Program-made: the position numbers and the translations under genes
Part shown: one piece after another, positions 19,094-27,247 of the stretch
Layout of the letters: every line of letters starts with the position of its first letter
Position numbering within the stretch: the stretch's first letter is position 1
Assembly: GCA_913061175.1 (NCBI GenBank)
Contig: CAJXUF010000003.1
Span: 1 to 44,479 of the forward strand
DNA length: 44,479 bases
Direction of reading: 5' to 3'
Source: an uncultured Psychrobacter sp.
GTDB lineage: Bacteria; Pseudomonadota; Gammaproteobacteria; Pseudomonadales; Moraxellaceae
The notes under the pieces: model-generated
What the model was told of the DNA's origin: nothing
What the model saw: only the letters and a program-made list of their open reading frames with translations
The model's database searches: none

Positions 19094-19537
19094 CTATTGT
19101 AACTCTCGTATTTGATGACGAGTATTTTCTATCTTTTCAACTAAAGGTTTGATAAATATAGATATTGTTACCATTCCGCCAATTAATATCCAGTATGCGA
19201 AAGGGTGGATATCGGTTAGAAGTGCCGCCAACGCTACACCTCCAGCAAGAACTAACATTAGAATTAGGAGAGGCAGTATTTTTTTCTTAAGCTGTTGCTG
19301 CTCAAACCTTAGTTGGTCTAGGTTTTCTAGCCTAATCAGTTCTTGTGCGTAAGCATCCATATTAAACCCACAATGAATGCAACAATCAGTCAGACGCCAA
19401 GTAAGTTCATCACACTGCACACAAACAATAGCGTTAGGATGATCTTCTGGCGGCGGTTTCTGCCGATATACATTGAAGCTGTCAGCTATTTGGGCGTTAG
19501 GGCTAGCAAAAACCCCTTTGTAATCAGGTGCTTTCAT
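19094..19537 (-). CDS. Zinc-ribbon membrane protein downstream of the repressor
   Basis: 147 residues. It opens with YKGVFASPNAQIADSF (residues 6-21), a motif repeated at the C-terminus of the neighbouring repressor. Then comes a four-cysteine zinc ribbon (CVQC then CCIHC, about residues 38-54), a coiled segment (LRFEQQQLKKK), and two membrane segments (ILPLLILMLVLAGGVALAALL and FAYWILIGGMVTISIFI). A short charged tail faces the cytoplasm. The ATG is 4 bases from the repressor stop, and its ribosome binding site (AAAGGGTAGTGCA) overlaps the end of that gene, so it is made from the lysogenic transcript. Genes in this place often give immunity or superinfection exclusion; that role is inference. 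Confidence 0.75.
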   Translation of the reverse strand: MKAPDYKGVFASPNAQIADSFNVYRQKPPPEDHPNAIVCVQCDELTWRLTDCCIHCGFNMDAYAQELIRLENLDQLRFEQQQLKKKILPLLILMLVLAGGVALAALLTDIHPFAYWILIGGMVTISIFIKPLVEKIENTRHQIRELQ

Positions 19538-19541
19538 TGCA

Positions 19542-20039
19542 CTACCCTTTAAAGCTGTCTTCTATTTTTGCGTGTGGACTGCCAAAGATGCCTTTCTTAT
19601 CACCACCACTGTTGAGGCTGTCAAATCCGCCAATGATAAAGCGTAGCATCATGCGGCGCTGGTCATCATCTAAGACTCTAAACTCACTAAGTAGGAATCT
19701 CTCTTCTTCTGTGAGCTTATGCTGGGTATCAATCATGGCCTTGAGAGTATCTATAGCGTCCTCTACGCTGATACCCTTTGCAGCACTTATAGCGGCGATA
19801 TCAGGTATTTCTGTATTAACCTCTCCAGTATTTCCATCTAACCCATTAACCAACCAGTCTAAGCTTACATTAGCCGCTTTTGCAAAGGCTACTATGTTAG
19901 ACAGTTTTGGATCTGAAGTTCCTTCCTTCCATCTCGTCAATGTTGGATAAGTAATGCCTGCTTTTGCGCAAGCCAAACCAACCCCTCCTATTTTCTGGAT
20001 AGCTATTTCTAAGCGTTTTTCGAAATCTTTATTGCACAT
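19542..20039 (-). CDS. Phage repressor (CI-like, helix-turn-helix)
   Basis: 165 residues. The N-terminal HTH (about residues 8-62; GLACAKAGITYPTLTRWKEG, then FAKAANVSLDWLVNG) is the XRE/CI type that keeps a lysogen silent. The C-terminal part has an EEERFLLSEFRVLDDDQRR helix and ends in KKGIFGSPHAKIEDSFKG. There is no S24 (LexA-like) peptidase domain, so self-cleavage in the SOS response is not expected; release must work another way, for instance by turnover through the C-terminal tail as in Mu. It is transcribed leftward, divergent from the Ner-like gene, across an operator region at 20040-20236. Confidence 0.88.
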   Translation of the reverse strand: MCNKDFEKRLEIAIQKIGGVGLACAKAGITYPTLTRWKEGTSDPKLSNIVAFAKAANVSLDWLVNGLDGNTGEVNTEIPDIAAISAAKGISVEDAIDTLKAMIDTQHKLTEEERFLLSEFRVLDDDQRRMMLRFIIGGFDSLNSGGDKKGIFGSPHAKIEDSFKG

Positions 20040-20236
20040 GTAAGGTTACTCCAATCATGTGCGTTTCATGAAAATGAAATCTAGCGCACATATTAAAAAT
20101 AAATTGATATTAAACAAGGGCTTATGATTATTCATGTTTAATTATCCTTTTTATTTAACATGTGCGGTTAAATAGATGTTGATTTAATCAAACGCACATG
20201 TTTAAATATGTTTATCAACTCAAAGGAGCAACTAAA
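20040..20236. promoter_or_regulatory. Divergent early/repressor control region with four operator-like repeats
   Basis: About 200 AT-rich bases between repressor and ner. A CATGTGCG-type motif occurs four times in alternating directions: CATGTGCGTTT at 20056-20066, its inverse GCGCACAT at 20084-20091, CATGTGCGGTT at 20159-20169, and its inverse AAACGCACATG at 20190-20200. Each pair sits close to one of the two divergent start codons, as expected for operators bound by the repressor, Ner or both. A shorter half match (CATGTTTAAT) lies near 20133. I did not find a convincing -35/-10 pair by eye. Confidence 0.75.
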
Positions 20237-20500
20237 ATGAACCACGTACAAGACAATCAAAAAAAACCACACGACTGGCATCGTGCGGATGTGATTGCAG
20301 CTTTACACAAGCGAGGTTGGTCAGTAGCAGCGTTAGCAAGGGCGCATAAATTAGGTGAAAGCACGGTACGCAGTGCCTTGGATAAACCTTATCCTAAATC
20401 TGAGCGGTTAATTGCGGAGGCAATTGGCGTTGCCCCTGAAACTATCTGGCCAGAACGTTTTGCTGAACGTAATTTTACACCAACCTTACGCTCATGTTAA
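20237..20500 (+). CDS. ner: Ner-like regulator
   Basis: 87 residues from the ATG at 20237, preceded by AAAGGAG at a good distance; the frame is open 13 codons further up, but that extension crosses the last operator repeat. The HTH core is DWHRADVIAALHKRGWSVAA, then LARAHKLGESTVRSALDKPYPKSERLIAEAIGVAPETIWPERF, the Ner/Nlp family pattern. In Mu, Ner turns down early and repressor transcription during lytic growth. It is the first gene of the rightward early operon. Confidence 0.9.
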   Translation: MNHVQDNQKKPHDWHRADVIAALHKRGWSVAALARAHKLGESTVRSALDKPYPKSERLIAEAIGVAPETIWPERFAERNFTPTLRSC

Positions 20501-20522
20501 CTCATAATTGGGAGAAATGCAC

Positions 20523-22508
20523 ATGAGTGTTGAAATTAAATCCTATTACACAGCTAAAGAGATCGCAGATATGCGATTAAAGTCATTGCCTACGTTCCAT
20601 CGCAATGTGCGAACTACAGCTGAAAAAGAAAACTGGGTGTCTCGAAAAAGGTCGGGTCGCGGTGGCGGTTTGGAATATGCGTTTGATAGTTTACCCGCTG
20701 ACGCACAAGCAGAAATCAAAGCAAAGGCTTATAAGGCATTGATGCCCAAGCAATCGACAAAGGCGCAACGTGATATCGCGGTGATCGCTAACCGTAGTAT
20801 CGACACACTAGACAGTGACCAACGTGCGACTGCTGATGCTCGTTTGAGAATGACCTTACTGGTCGATCAATACGAAGTGTCTGCTGGTAATCGCACTGCT
20901 GCTATCAAGCTGGTGTCTGAGATGAGTCGTGATTTGGCGCTACCCGTTGATGAGTCAACTGACTACAACACTGTATGTGCAACGGCTTTGGCTAAGACTC
21001 GCGGTAAGGCTGGCGTCGGTGTGCGCAGGTTGCATCAATGGTGCCTAGATGCGGCGAAGTGTGAGACGCCAACCGAGCGACTGCTGGCACTTGCCCCACA
21101 AAAGCAAGGACAGCCTGTGATTAAGCCGACGCGTATGGAGTGGCTGCCTGATTTTATGGCTGTCTATCGCAATACCAATGGTGTCGGCATGGCTGAGGCG
21201 TATCGTACGTTTGCATTATCCTACGGCGCTAAGCATGGTGCGGACGCTGTCCCTCACTATGATGCCGTACGTCGCGCACTCGATAAAATGCCTAAGTTTA
21301 TCCGTGAAGCTGGTCGCTTGACTGGCGCGAAGATGAAAGCGCTTAAGACTTATCAGAAGCGCGACTGGTCAACGCTGGTCAATAACGATGTTTGGACAGG
21401 CGATGGTCATAGTCTAAAAATGAAGGTGCGTCATTACGAGCATGGACAACCGACTACACCTGAGGTGACGCTTATCATGGATACAGCAAGTCGCTATATC
21501 GTTGGCTGGTCACTTGCTTATTCAGAGAGTCATATTGCCGTTGGTGATGCGCTGCGTCACGCCATGATTAATCACGGTATACCTGCAATCTACTACTCAG
21601 ATAATGGCGGTGGTCAAAAGAACAAAGTGTTTGATACAGATTTATATGGAATATTTGCCCGCCTAGGCGTGCATCACGAAACAGGCATACCAGGCAATCC
21701 GCAGGGTCGCGGCATCATTGAACGTGTCATGAAAACTCTAGCCCATAGGATTGCAAGGCAGTTTGAAACGTATCACGGCCCTAATGTTGATAGCGACACG
21801 CATCGCAGAATCAGTACCGCAACGGCAAGTCTTGCCAAAGCTGAAGCTGAGGGACGCGAAGTGCTAACGCCTAAGCAAAAATGGGCTAAGGGCAAATTAC
21901 CAGACTGGAACCAATTGCTTGATGTGATCGAAGCAGCTGTGCACTGGTACAACACGGAGCATAAGCATAGCGCCATCGGTAATGTAACCCCAGCGGCGAT
22001 GCGTCAGCACATCATGAATCAAATGGATGCGGCCGACATTATTCCGCTGACTGAAGTAGAAGCCCGCGATATGTTTCGTCCTCACGCTACTCGTGTGGTG
22101 CAACGTGCATGGCTGACAGTCTATAACAACGAGTATTGGCACAAGGCGCTTGAGGTTTGGGATGGTAAGTCGGTTGTGGCTTATCTCGACCAGCATGACG
22201 CTAGCAGCATCATCGTGCGTGATGAGGATGGTAACTATATCTGTGATGCGATTCTAGATGGCAACAAAAAGGCTGCGTTTAGTGAAACGGTTGTCGAACG
22301 TAGTAAACGTCAACGTACTGAGCGTCGCATTAAGAAACTGGATGAGGAACGCGCCAAGGCTGAAGCTGAGCTACGTCCAACTATTGAGTACGAAAAAGCG
22401 CAGACGTTGCATGAGCTGATGCCGACGACTGTGACACCAGAAGCTAAAACCGAATATTTTATGTTTCTCACAGATGCTGAAGACACTAATAACAAACAAG
22501 CTAAATAA
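20523..22508 (+). CDS. Mu-like transposase (A protein, DDE recombinase)
   Basis: 661 residues. The ATG at 20523 is chosen because GGGAGA ends 7 bases before it; the ATG at 20517 and TTG at 20508 are badly spaced. The N-terminus (YYTAKEIADMRLKSLPTFHR, GRGGGLEYAFDSLP) is the Mu-type DNA-binding domain. The catalytic core carries GDGHSLKM (D294), YYSDNGGG (D360) and GRGIIERVMKTL (E400), giving a complete DDE triad, followed by the beta-barrel domain. A basic coiled tail (ERSKRQRTERRIKKLDEERA) ends in the region that in Mu contacts B. It inserts and replicates the phage by transposition. All key residues are present. Confidence 0.96.
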   Translation: MSVEIKSYYTAKEIADMRLKSLPTFHRNVRTTAEKENWVSRKRSGRGGGLEYAFDSLPADAQAEIKAKAYKALMPKQSTKAQRDIAVIANRSIDTLDSDQRATADARLRMTLLVDQYEVSAGNRTAAIKLVSEMSRDLALPVDESTDYNTVCATALAKTRGKAGVGVRRLHQWCLDAAKCETPTERLLALAPQKQGQPVIKPTRMEWLPDFMAVYRNTNGVGMAEAYRTFALSYGAKHGADAVPHYDAVRRALDKMPKFIREAGRLTGAKMKALKTYQKRDWSTLVNNDVWTGDGHSLKMKVRHYEHGQPTTPEVTLIMDTASRYIVGWSLAYSESHIAVGDALRHAMINHGIPAIYYSDNGGGQKNKVFDTDLYGIFARLGVHHETGIPGNPQGRGIIERVMKTLAHRIARQFETYHGPNVDSDTHRRISTATASLAKAEAEGREVLTPKQKWAKGKLPDWNQLLDVIEAAVHWYNTEHKHSAIGNVTPAAMRQHIMNQMDAADIIPLTEVEARDMFRPHATRVVQRAWLTVYNNEYWHKALEVWDGKSVVAYLDQHDASSIIVRDEDGNYICDAILDGNKKAAFSETVVERSKRQRTERRIKKLDEERAKAEAELRPTIEYEKAQTLHELMPTTVTPEAKTEYFMFLTDAEDTNNKQAK

Positions 22509-22523
22509 ATAAGGATATTAATC

Positions 22524-23399
22524 ATGAGTATCGAACTATTAAAAGCGCATATCGAAGCCACTGGCATGAGTCAAAAGCAGGTCGGCTCGCAGCTTGGCTA
22601 CTCTGCCTCAGTCATCAATCAGTACCTTAAAGGGACTTATGGCGGCGACGTTAAAAGCATTGATAAGGCGGTTGCCGAGCTGACACAACGCCAAGAGAGC
22701 AAATCGACTGACGTGTCGAGTGAGTTTATCGCTACGCCAACCGCCAAACGCACGCTTGAAAGCTGTGGTTTTGCTCACGCCATGAACGATATGCAGCTGG
22801 TCATCGGTGATGCTGGGCTGGGTAAGACGATGGCGCTCAAAGAGTATGCCGCGCGTCATAGCAATGTGGTGATGTTAGAGGTTGATCCGACCTTCAGCGC
22901 GAAAGTGCTACTTGCTGAACTCTGCAACTTACTGGGCGTGACAACTGGACGCAACAACAACGCCATGATGACGGCTGTGATCGAAAAGCTAAAAGGCTCT
23001 GATCGCTTGCTCATCGTCGATGAGGCTGAGCTGCTGACGCTGAACTCGCTTGAGATATTGCGCCGCATCCATGACAAAGCTGGTATCGGTATCGTACTCG
23101 CTGGTATGCCGCGCCTACGTGCCAACCTGCGCGGTGCGCGTGGGCAATACAAGCAAATCTACAGCCGTATCGGTATGGTGCATGATCTCAAAATGCGCCT
23201 ACCTGCTACTGATATCGCGATGTTTTGCGAGGCTGCGCTGGGTACAGATGCGTTTAATGAGCGTTTAGAGAAAGTATCAGGCGGTAATGCTCGTCGTTTA
23301 AATAAGTTGCTGCGCGGTATCAATCGCCTAGCTGTCATTAACAAAGCGCCCGTCACGGTAGAGATGATTGATCGTTTTGCCGACATGTTGATTGACTAA
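22524..23399 (+). CDS. Mu B-like target-DNA activator ATPase
   Basis: 291 residues. An N-terminal HTH (residues about 1-60; GMSQKQVGSQLGYSASVINQ) precedes an AAA+ domain with Walker A GDAGLGKT (95-102) and Walker B LLIVDEAELL (D166, E167), then a C-terminal helical lid region (ARRLNKLLRGINRLA). B proteins bind target DNA with ATP, deliver it to the transposase and protect phage DNA from self-insertion. AAGGA lies 9 bases before the ATG, 15 bases after the transposase stop. Confidence 0.95.
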   Translation: MSIELLKAHIEATGMSQKQVGSQLGYSASVINQYLKGTYGGDVKSIDKAVAELTQRQESKSTDVSSEFIATPTAKRTLESCGFAHAMNDMQLVIGDAGLGKTMALKEYAARHSNVVMLEVDPTFSAKVLLAELCNLLGVTTGRNNNAMMTAVIEKLKGSDRLLIVDEAELLTLNSLEILRRIHDKAGIGIVLAGMPRLRANLRGARGQYKQIYSRIGMVHDLKMRLPATDIAMFCEAALGTDAFNERLEKVSGGNARRLNKLLRGINRLAVINKAPVTVEMIDRFADMLID

Positions 23400-23412
23400 A
23401 AGGAGACACGGA

Positions 23413-23790
23413 ATGCCAAAGTTAAGTAAAGAGCAGATTAAGGCGTTGAGTGCTGAAAGCTATATATATTCAGGACTCAAACTCATGTGCGACGGCTACG
23501 CCATATCGCTACAAGAGCGGTTGTACAAACGCAAATTGCGAGTGGTTTTGTATGTTAACGGCCAGCTAAAGGGTGGTTGGATACTTGATCCTGAGCTGCA
23601 TCCTGAAAGTAAGTTTTACATGCCAAATGTTCGATATGTAAAAAAAAGCCCACGTAGCAAGAAGACGAAAAAGGTTGATATGGGGGTTCGCAGAGTTGAC
23701 TTTGCCAGTATCGGTCAGGCGCTACGCCACTTAAACAACGTCTGCGATAGCGTTGAAGTGATTGAGGAGAACGATTGTGAGCATCACTAA
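23413..23790 (+). CDS. Hypothetical early phage protein
   Basis: 125 residues from an ATG with an AAAAGGAG ribosome binding site overlapping the end of the B gene. It is basic in the middle (KKSPRSKKTKKV) and has a beta-rich first half (RKLRVVLYVNGQLKGGWILD). No family recognised. It lies in the early operon and overlaps the next gene by 14 bases. Confidence 0.75.
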   Translation: MPKLSKEQIKALSAESYIYSGLKLMCDGYAISLQERLYKRKLRVVLYVNGQLKGGWILDPELHPESKFYMPNVRYVKKSPRSKKTKKVDMGVRRVDFASIGQALRHLNNVCDSVEVIEENDCEHH

Positions 23791-24118
23791 AAGAGAGGTT
23801 AAGGCGTTTGAATTAGATGGCGACAAGGCTTGGCAAACCATTATGAGTTGCCAGTTCGCTGATAAAGGTGTTGCTGTTGAAACTTTAACCTTGCGCAAAG
23901 AGTCGAATGACAGTGTGTCGTGGGAACCGTGCATACATTTTAATGTATTGAATGGTACTTACCAACAAGGCGCTGCTACTCGTTTTGAAGGAGCGTCAGT
24001 CACTTTGAATGAGCATACAGCAAAATCCTTACGCGATTGGCTGATTGAGCGATGCCCGCTTGAACTGACTGAGCTTGCATTGCTTAAAAGCAAAATGGAG
24101 CAAACTGATGAACTCTAA
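23777..24118 (+). CDS. Hypothetical early phage protein with GTG start
   Basis: 113 residues. No ATG fits; the GTG at 23777 has GAGGAG 7 bases upstream and opens MSITKREVKAFELDG. No known domain seen. It overlaps both neighbours, so translation is probably coupled. Confidence 0.7.
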   Translation: MSITKREVKAFELDGDKAWQTIMSCQFADKGVAVETLTLRKESNDSVSWEPCIHFNVLNGTYQQGAATRFEGASVTLNEHTAKSLRDWLIERCPLELTELALLKSKMEQTDEL

Positions 24119-24557
24119 AAAAATCCTCATGGCAAAGGTGCATATCGGCAAAAAAGACCTTGGTCTGGACGATGACACCTACCGCGACGTGCTGTGGCGA
24201 GTCACTGGCAAGCGCTCATGCTCTGATATGACCATCGCCCAGCTTGAGAGCGTGGTCAAAGACATGCAAAACAGCGGTTTTAAGCCAAAAGCCGCACCGA
24301 AACACGGCAAAAAACCTGATGTTATCAAGCGCCGTGAAGCCCTAATGGGGAAAATCCACGCGATGCTGGCTGATATGGGCCTACATTGGAACTACGCACA
24401 CGGCATGGCAGACAGCATGTTTCAAATCAAGCGCCTGCAATTCTTAAATGATAACCAACTATACAAAGTAACCCAAGCGTTGAGCGTGCATCAGCGTCGA
24501 GAGGCTAAAAAAGCGGCAGCAAAAGCAGCCAAAAAAGCGGTACCAGAACCGAAATAA
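24108..24557 (+). CDS. GemA-like early regulatory protein (Mu gp16 family, DUF1018)
   Basis: 149 residues opening MNSKKILMAKVHIGKKDLGL and continuing DDDTYRDVLWRVTGKRSCSDMTIAQLESVVKDM, the hallmark of this family. In Mu, GemA affects host gene expression and DNA topology; its action is poorly known. The middle half (MLADMGLHWNYAHGMADSMF) is typical too. The tail is Lys/Ala-rich (AKKAAAKAAKKAVPEPK). The ATG overlaps the previous stop by 11 bases. Confidence 0.9.
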   Translation: MNSKKILMAKVHIGKKDLGLDDDTYRDVLWRVTGKRSCSDMTIAQLESVVKDMQNSGFKPKAAPKHGKKPDVIKRREALMGKIHAMLADMGLHWNYAHGMADSMFQIKRLQFLNDNQLYKVTQALSVHQRREAKKAAAKAAKKAVPEPK

Positions 24558-24603
24558 CCGTAAAAATCGCAGATTAATCAAATAAACACAGTTGGAGCTG
24601 CCA

Positions 24604-25065
24604 ATGAGTAAGCAACAGATCGACATCGACGCATTAGTAAATGAGCTATTACCTGAACTACTACCAGACGTTGTCGTCGATATCTCAAATCTTATTGGTT
24701 ATGAAACGACGCTAAAACTTGTGCAAGCCTTTGGTGGGGTCGATTTTCCGATGCCAAAAGGCGAAGTCTCAAGCGCTGCGATGGATAAGTTGATCGCAGC
24801 GATTGGCGAAGATGCAGCGCGAAAGCTTATGCAAGCCTTTGGCGGTGATGATGTCTACATCCCGCGCTGTCATGTGGCGCTGATACAACTGCGCAATCAA
24901 GAGTTCCGTCAAAAAGTGATGATGATGGTCGCACGCGGTGACACACAGACCGCCGCTATTCATCTATACGCGCCGCAGTACGGATTTACTGAGCGCTGGG
25001 CATATACAGTGCTAGGCGCTGAGAGCAAGCGAGCTGATACGCAACTGAGTTTGTTTGATAACTGA
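24604..25065 (+). CDS. Mor/C-family transcription activator
   Basis: 153 residues. The ATG at 24604 has GGAG 6 bases before it. Two similar blocks stand in tandem in the N-terminal half, LIGYETTLKLVQAFGG (about 30-45) and AIGEDAARKLMQAFGG (about 62-77), followed by a C-terminal HTH (ARGDTQTAAIHLYAPQYGFT, then ERWAYTVLG). Mor and C proteins are dimeric activators that switch on middle and late phage promoters. Only one such gene is visible, so it is the best candidate to act at the three repeated late-promoter elements at 29187, 37757 and 43780. Confidence 0.9.
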   Translation: MSKQQIDIDALVNELLPELLPDVVVDISNLIGYETTLKLVQAFGGVDFPMPKGEVSSAAMDKLIAAIGEDAARKLMQAFGGDDVYIPRCHVALIQLRNQEFRQKVMMMVARGDTQTAAIHLYAPQYGFTERWAYTVLGAESKRADTQLSLFDN

Positions 25066-25100
25066 TTTTTGATTTTAACCCTGATTTTAACCTTAACGAA

Positions 25101-25520
25101 ATGGTGATGATGATGACGAATACGACGATGAAAAAACCGCCCGTACCGCTTGACGTTCCAGTACTACCTAGTGCTGATGACTATCGTGACGGCATGAACA
25201 AGATGCGTGCAAAAATCAACTGCCCAGTGCTGAGCACTGATGAGCAAGCGATGGCTGATGAGCTGCGTGAGTTTGATTGGGATGCGCCTGCCCATGATGA
25301 CTATCCTCATGCGCTACGACCCAGTGTCGATGAGTATCTCAAGCAACAATACCAAGCCTGTATGCTCGCTCGCTATCCTGATTTTGAGATGGCGACTGAG
25401 AATGACATCGCAAAGTTGAAGCTGCAAATGGATCAGATGTACGTCTTTAATATGGTCATTGTGGTGCTGCTGGGATTGCTACTAGCACTGGGTGTCTGGC
25501 TTATGTTTTTGGTGGCTTAG
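25101..25520 (+). CDS. Hypothetical protein with C-terminal membrane anchor
   Basis: Up to 139 residues. The start is uncertain because ATG is repeated (25101, 25107, 25110, 25113); MTNTTMKKPPVP from 25113 is as likely. The body is acidic and soluble (DDYRDGMNKMRAKI, EFDWDAPAHDDY), and the last 25 residues are one membrane segment (FNMVIVVLLGLLLALGVWLMFLVA). No family recognised. Confidence 0.65.
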   Translation: MVMMMTNTTMKKPPVPLDVPVLPSADDYRDGMNKMRAKINCPVLSTDEQAMADELREFDWDAPAHDDYPHALRPSVDEYLKQQYQACMLARYPDFEMATENDIAKLKLQMDQMYVFNMVIVVLLGLLLALGVWLMFLVA

Positions 25521-25533
25521 GGAGATAAAGGTA

Positions 25534-25770
25534 ATGGAAAGTGAAATCAAATTTTATTTTTTGGGCGATTACGATCAAGCGATGGGAGCTGCTCTGAAGC
25601 TAATACCCAAAACAGCAAAAGATAGAGAGATAAAAATCGTTCTTGTTTCAGGCTCAAACTATAACCAGCCAACGAAGCATAGAGTCTCTGTGAAATTCGT
25701 TAACGAGCATGTATATGCAGTTGTCACAGAGGCTGCTGATATTTTTGATAATGAACCTATGGAGAGATAA
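25534..25770 (+). CDS. Hypothetical small phage protein
   Basis: 78 residues from an ATG preceded by GATAAAGG. Opens MESEIKFYFLGDYDQAMGAA. No membrane segment or motif recognised. Confidence 0.6.
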   Translation: MESEIKFYFLGDYDQAMGAALKLIPKTAKDREIKIVLVSGSNYNQPTKHRVSVKFVNEHVYAVVTEAADIFDNEPMER

Positions 25771-25774
25771 ACAT

Positions 25775-25930
25775 ATGCAAGACGCTATCGCGTTAATGCT
25801 TGGTACGACGGTTCTTAGTATTGGTCTCGGATTTGGTTTTACGTTGGGTGCGAGGTTGTTTGATGCTCAATCAGATTTATTTGACCGCTTAACGAATGCT
25901 GTAATTAAGAAACTTAAAAAAGGAAAGTGA
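25775..25930 (+). CDS. Hypothetical small membrane protein
   Basis: 51 residues from the ATG at 25775, preceded by GGAGAGATAA from the end of the previous gene. One N-terminal hydrophobic stretch (IALMLGTTVLSIGLGFGFTL) and a basic tail (IKKLKKGK). It could be inserted in the inner membrane; function unknown. Confidence 0.6.
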   Translation: MQDAIALMLGTTVLSIGLGFGFTLGARLFDAQSDLFDRLTNAVIKKLKKGK

Positions 25931-25932
25931 CT

Positions 25933-26199
25933 ATGTCAGAAAAAACCTATGCACTAGATGACGCGGGCGCTGCACAAATGTGCGACGCCATTAGTTTTGA
26001 AATATTAGTTAGAACCATTCGACGATTAGCGCCTGACTTAAAAACAGAAATTGAAAAGTCTGGTCAAGAATTTTTAGATAACCAAGACGCTGTCAGTGGT
26101 CACGCACTACTAGAAACGGTTGGTCTTATCGCCAACGAGTTGACAATCAAAATTACTTCCGACCATGCTAAAGCACAAAAGGAATCTATCCATGAATAA
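25933..26199 (+). CDS. Hypothetical small early protein
   Basis: 88 residues from the ATG at 25933, with AAAAGGAAAG upstream. The GTG at 25927 is a less likely start. Helical and acidic (DDAGAAQMCDAISFEILVRT). No family recognised. Its end overlaps the next start. Confidence 0.6.
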   Translation: MSEKTYALDDAGAAQMCDAISFEILVRTIRRLAPDLKTEIEKSGQEFLDNQDAVSGHALLETVGLIANELTIKITSDHAKAQKESIHE

Positions 26200-26944
26200 T
26201 CAAACTCAAACCACGACTGCTAGAACCTCTGTCACCAGAGCGCACGACAATTTTGCAATCAAAAATCAAGCAGTCAATATCGCTAATACTGCGCCACAGT
26301 TAACGCCTGTATCTACTGTACAGGGCACGTCAGACGACAATGCTACTCGTATCTTTTACATGGAAAACGCCAAAGGCCATCTGATCCCTATCGATAAAGT
26401 AAAGCCTGTCGATAAACTGCGTGACGAAGTCGTCAAAGACATGATCGCTATCGCTATCAAACAGCGTGCTGAGATGCGCATTGCTAAAAACAAGCTATTT
26501 GATAGCTTTAATGATTTTGTCGCGCTGTCTGCTCAAGAGTATGACGTGCAGCTTGGCGGTAAAAAAGGCAATACAACGCTACTCAGCTATGACGGTAAGT
26601 ACAAAGTGCAAGTCGCCGTCTCTGAAAACATCGTTTTTGATGAGCGTCTGCAAGTTGCCAAGCAGTTGATTGACGAGTGTCTGACCGAATGGACGCAAGA
26701 CAGCAACGACAATATCAAAGCCCTTATCAATCAAGCGTTCCAAGTGGACAAAGAAGGCAAAGTATCGACTGGCCGCGTGCTCGCGCTACGTAGTTTGGAT
26801 ATCAACGATGCGAAGTGGGATCGTGCGATGGATGCCATTAGTGATGCTATCCAGGTGACCGATACCAAAGAGTATATCCGCTTTTATGAGCGTGATGAGC
26901 AAGGCGCTTATCATCAAATCTCGCTTGATTTTAGTAACGTTTAG
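26192..26944 (+). CDS. DUF3164 family phage protein
   Basis: 250 residues from the ATG at 26192 with AAAAGGA upstream. After a variable first 50 residues the sequence follows the DUF3164 pattern: YMENAKGHLIPIDKVKPVDK, LGGKKGNTTLLSYDGKYKVQVAV, VDKEGKVSTGRVLALRSLDI, and the closing DTKEYIRFYERDEQG. Such proteins are common in the early region of Mu-like phages; the function is unproven. Confidence 0.87.
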   Translation: MNNQTQTTTARTSVTRAHDNFAIKNQAVNIANTAPQLTPVSTVQGTSDDNATRIFYMENAKGHLIPIDKVKPVDKLRDEVVKDMIAIAIKQRAEMRIAKNKLFDSFNDFVALSAQEYDVQLGGKKGNTTLLSYDGKYKVQVAVSENIVFDERLQVAKQLIDECLTEWTQDSNDNIKALINQAFQVDKEGKVSTGRVLALRSLDINDAKWDRAMDAISDAIQVTDTKEYIRFYERDEQGAYHQISLDFSNV

Positions 26945-26957
26945 GAGCGCAAGGGTT

Positions 26958-27242
26958 ATGGCTAAGGAAGCAACAATACATGAAATCATGCATAGTATCG
27001 ACAAGCTCAAACTGGTTAGCGATAGGACTAAAATATGTCTAGATCGAATGGTTGAGCCTTTGAATGAGCGCCTTGAACAGTATGACATGATGGTTTGGTG
27101 GGACGGTGAAGAGTACATGATTAATCAAACAGCGGCTGATAAAAGTATTGGTATTAGCTTTAACTTAGATGATGAAAAGTTGCTGCGTCTAATGCTGAAG
27201 ACTGATAGAACCTTGCTCAGATACTGCAAAAACTGGGGGTAG
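26958..27242 (+). CDS. Hypothetical protein
   Basis: 94 residues from the ATG at 26958 with AGGAG at 26943-26947. The frame is open further up inside DUF3164, which I judge irrelevant. Helical (IHEIMHSIDKLKLVSDRT). No family recognised. Confidence 0.6.
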   Translation: MAKEATIHEIMHSIDKLKLVSDRTKICLDRMVEPLNERLEQYDMMVWWDGEEYMINQTAADKSIGISFNLDDEKLLRLMLKTDRTLLRYCKNWG

Positions 27243-27247
27243 TCATC

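Noticed and set aside
20104-20128. TTGATA ... TATGAT promoter for the early operon
   Set aside because: The gap is only 13 bases, too short for a standard sigma-70 promoter.
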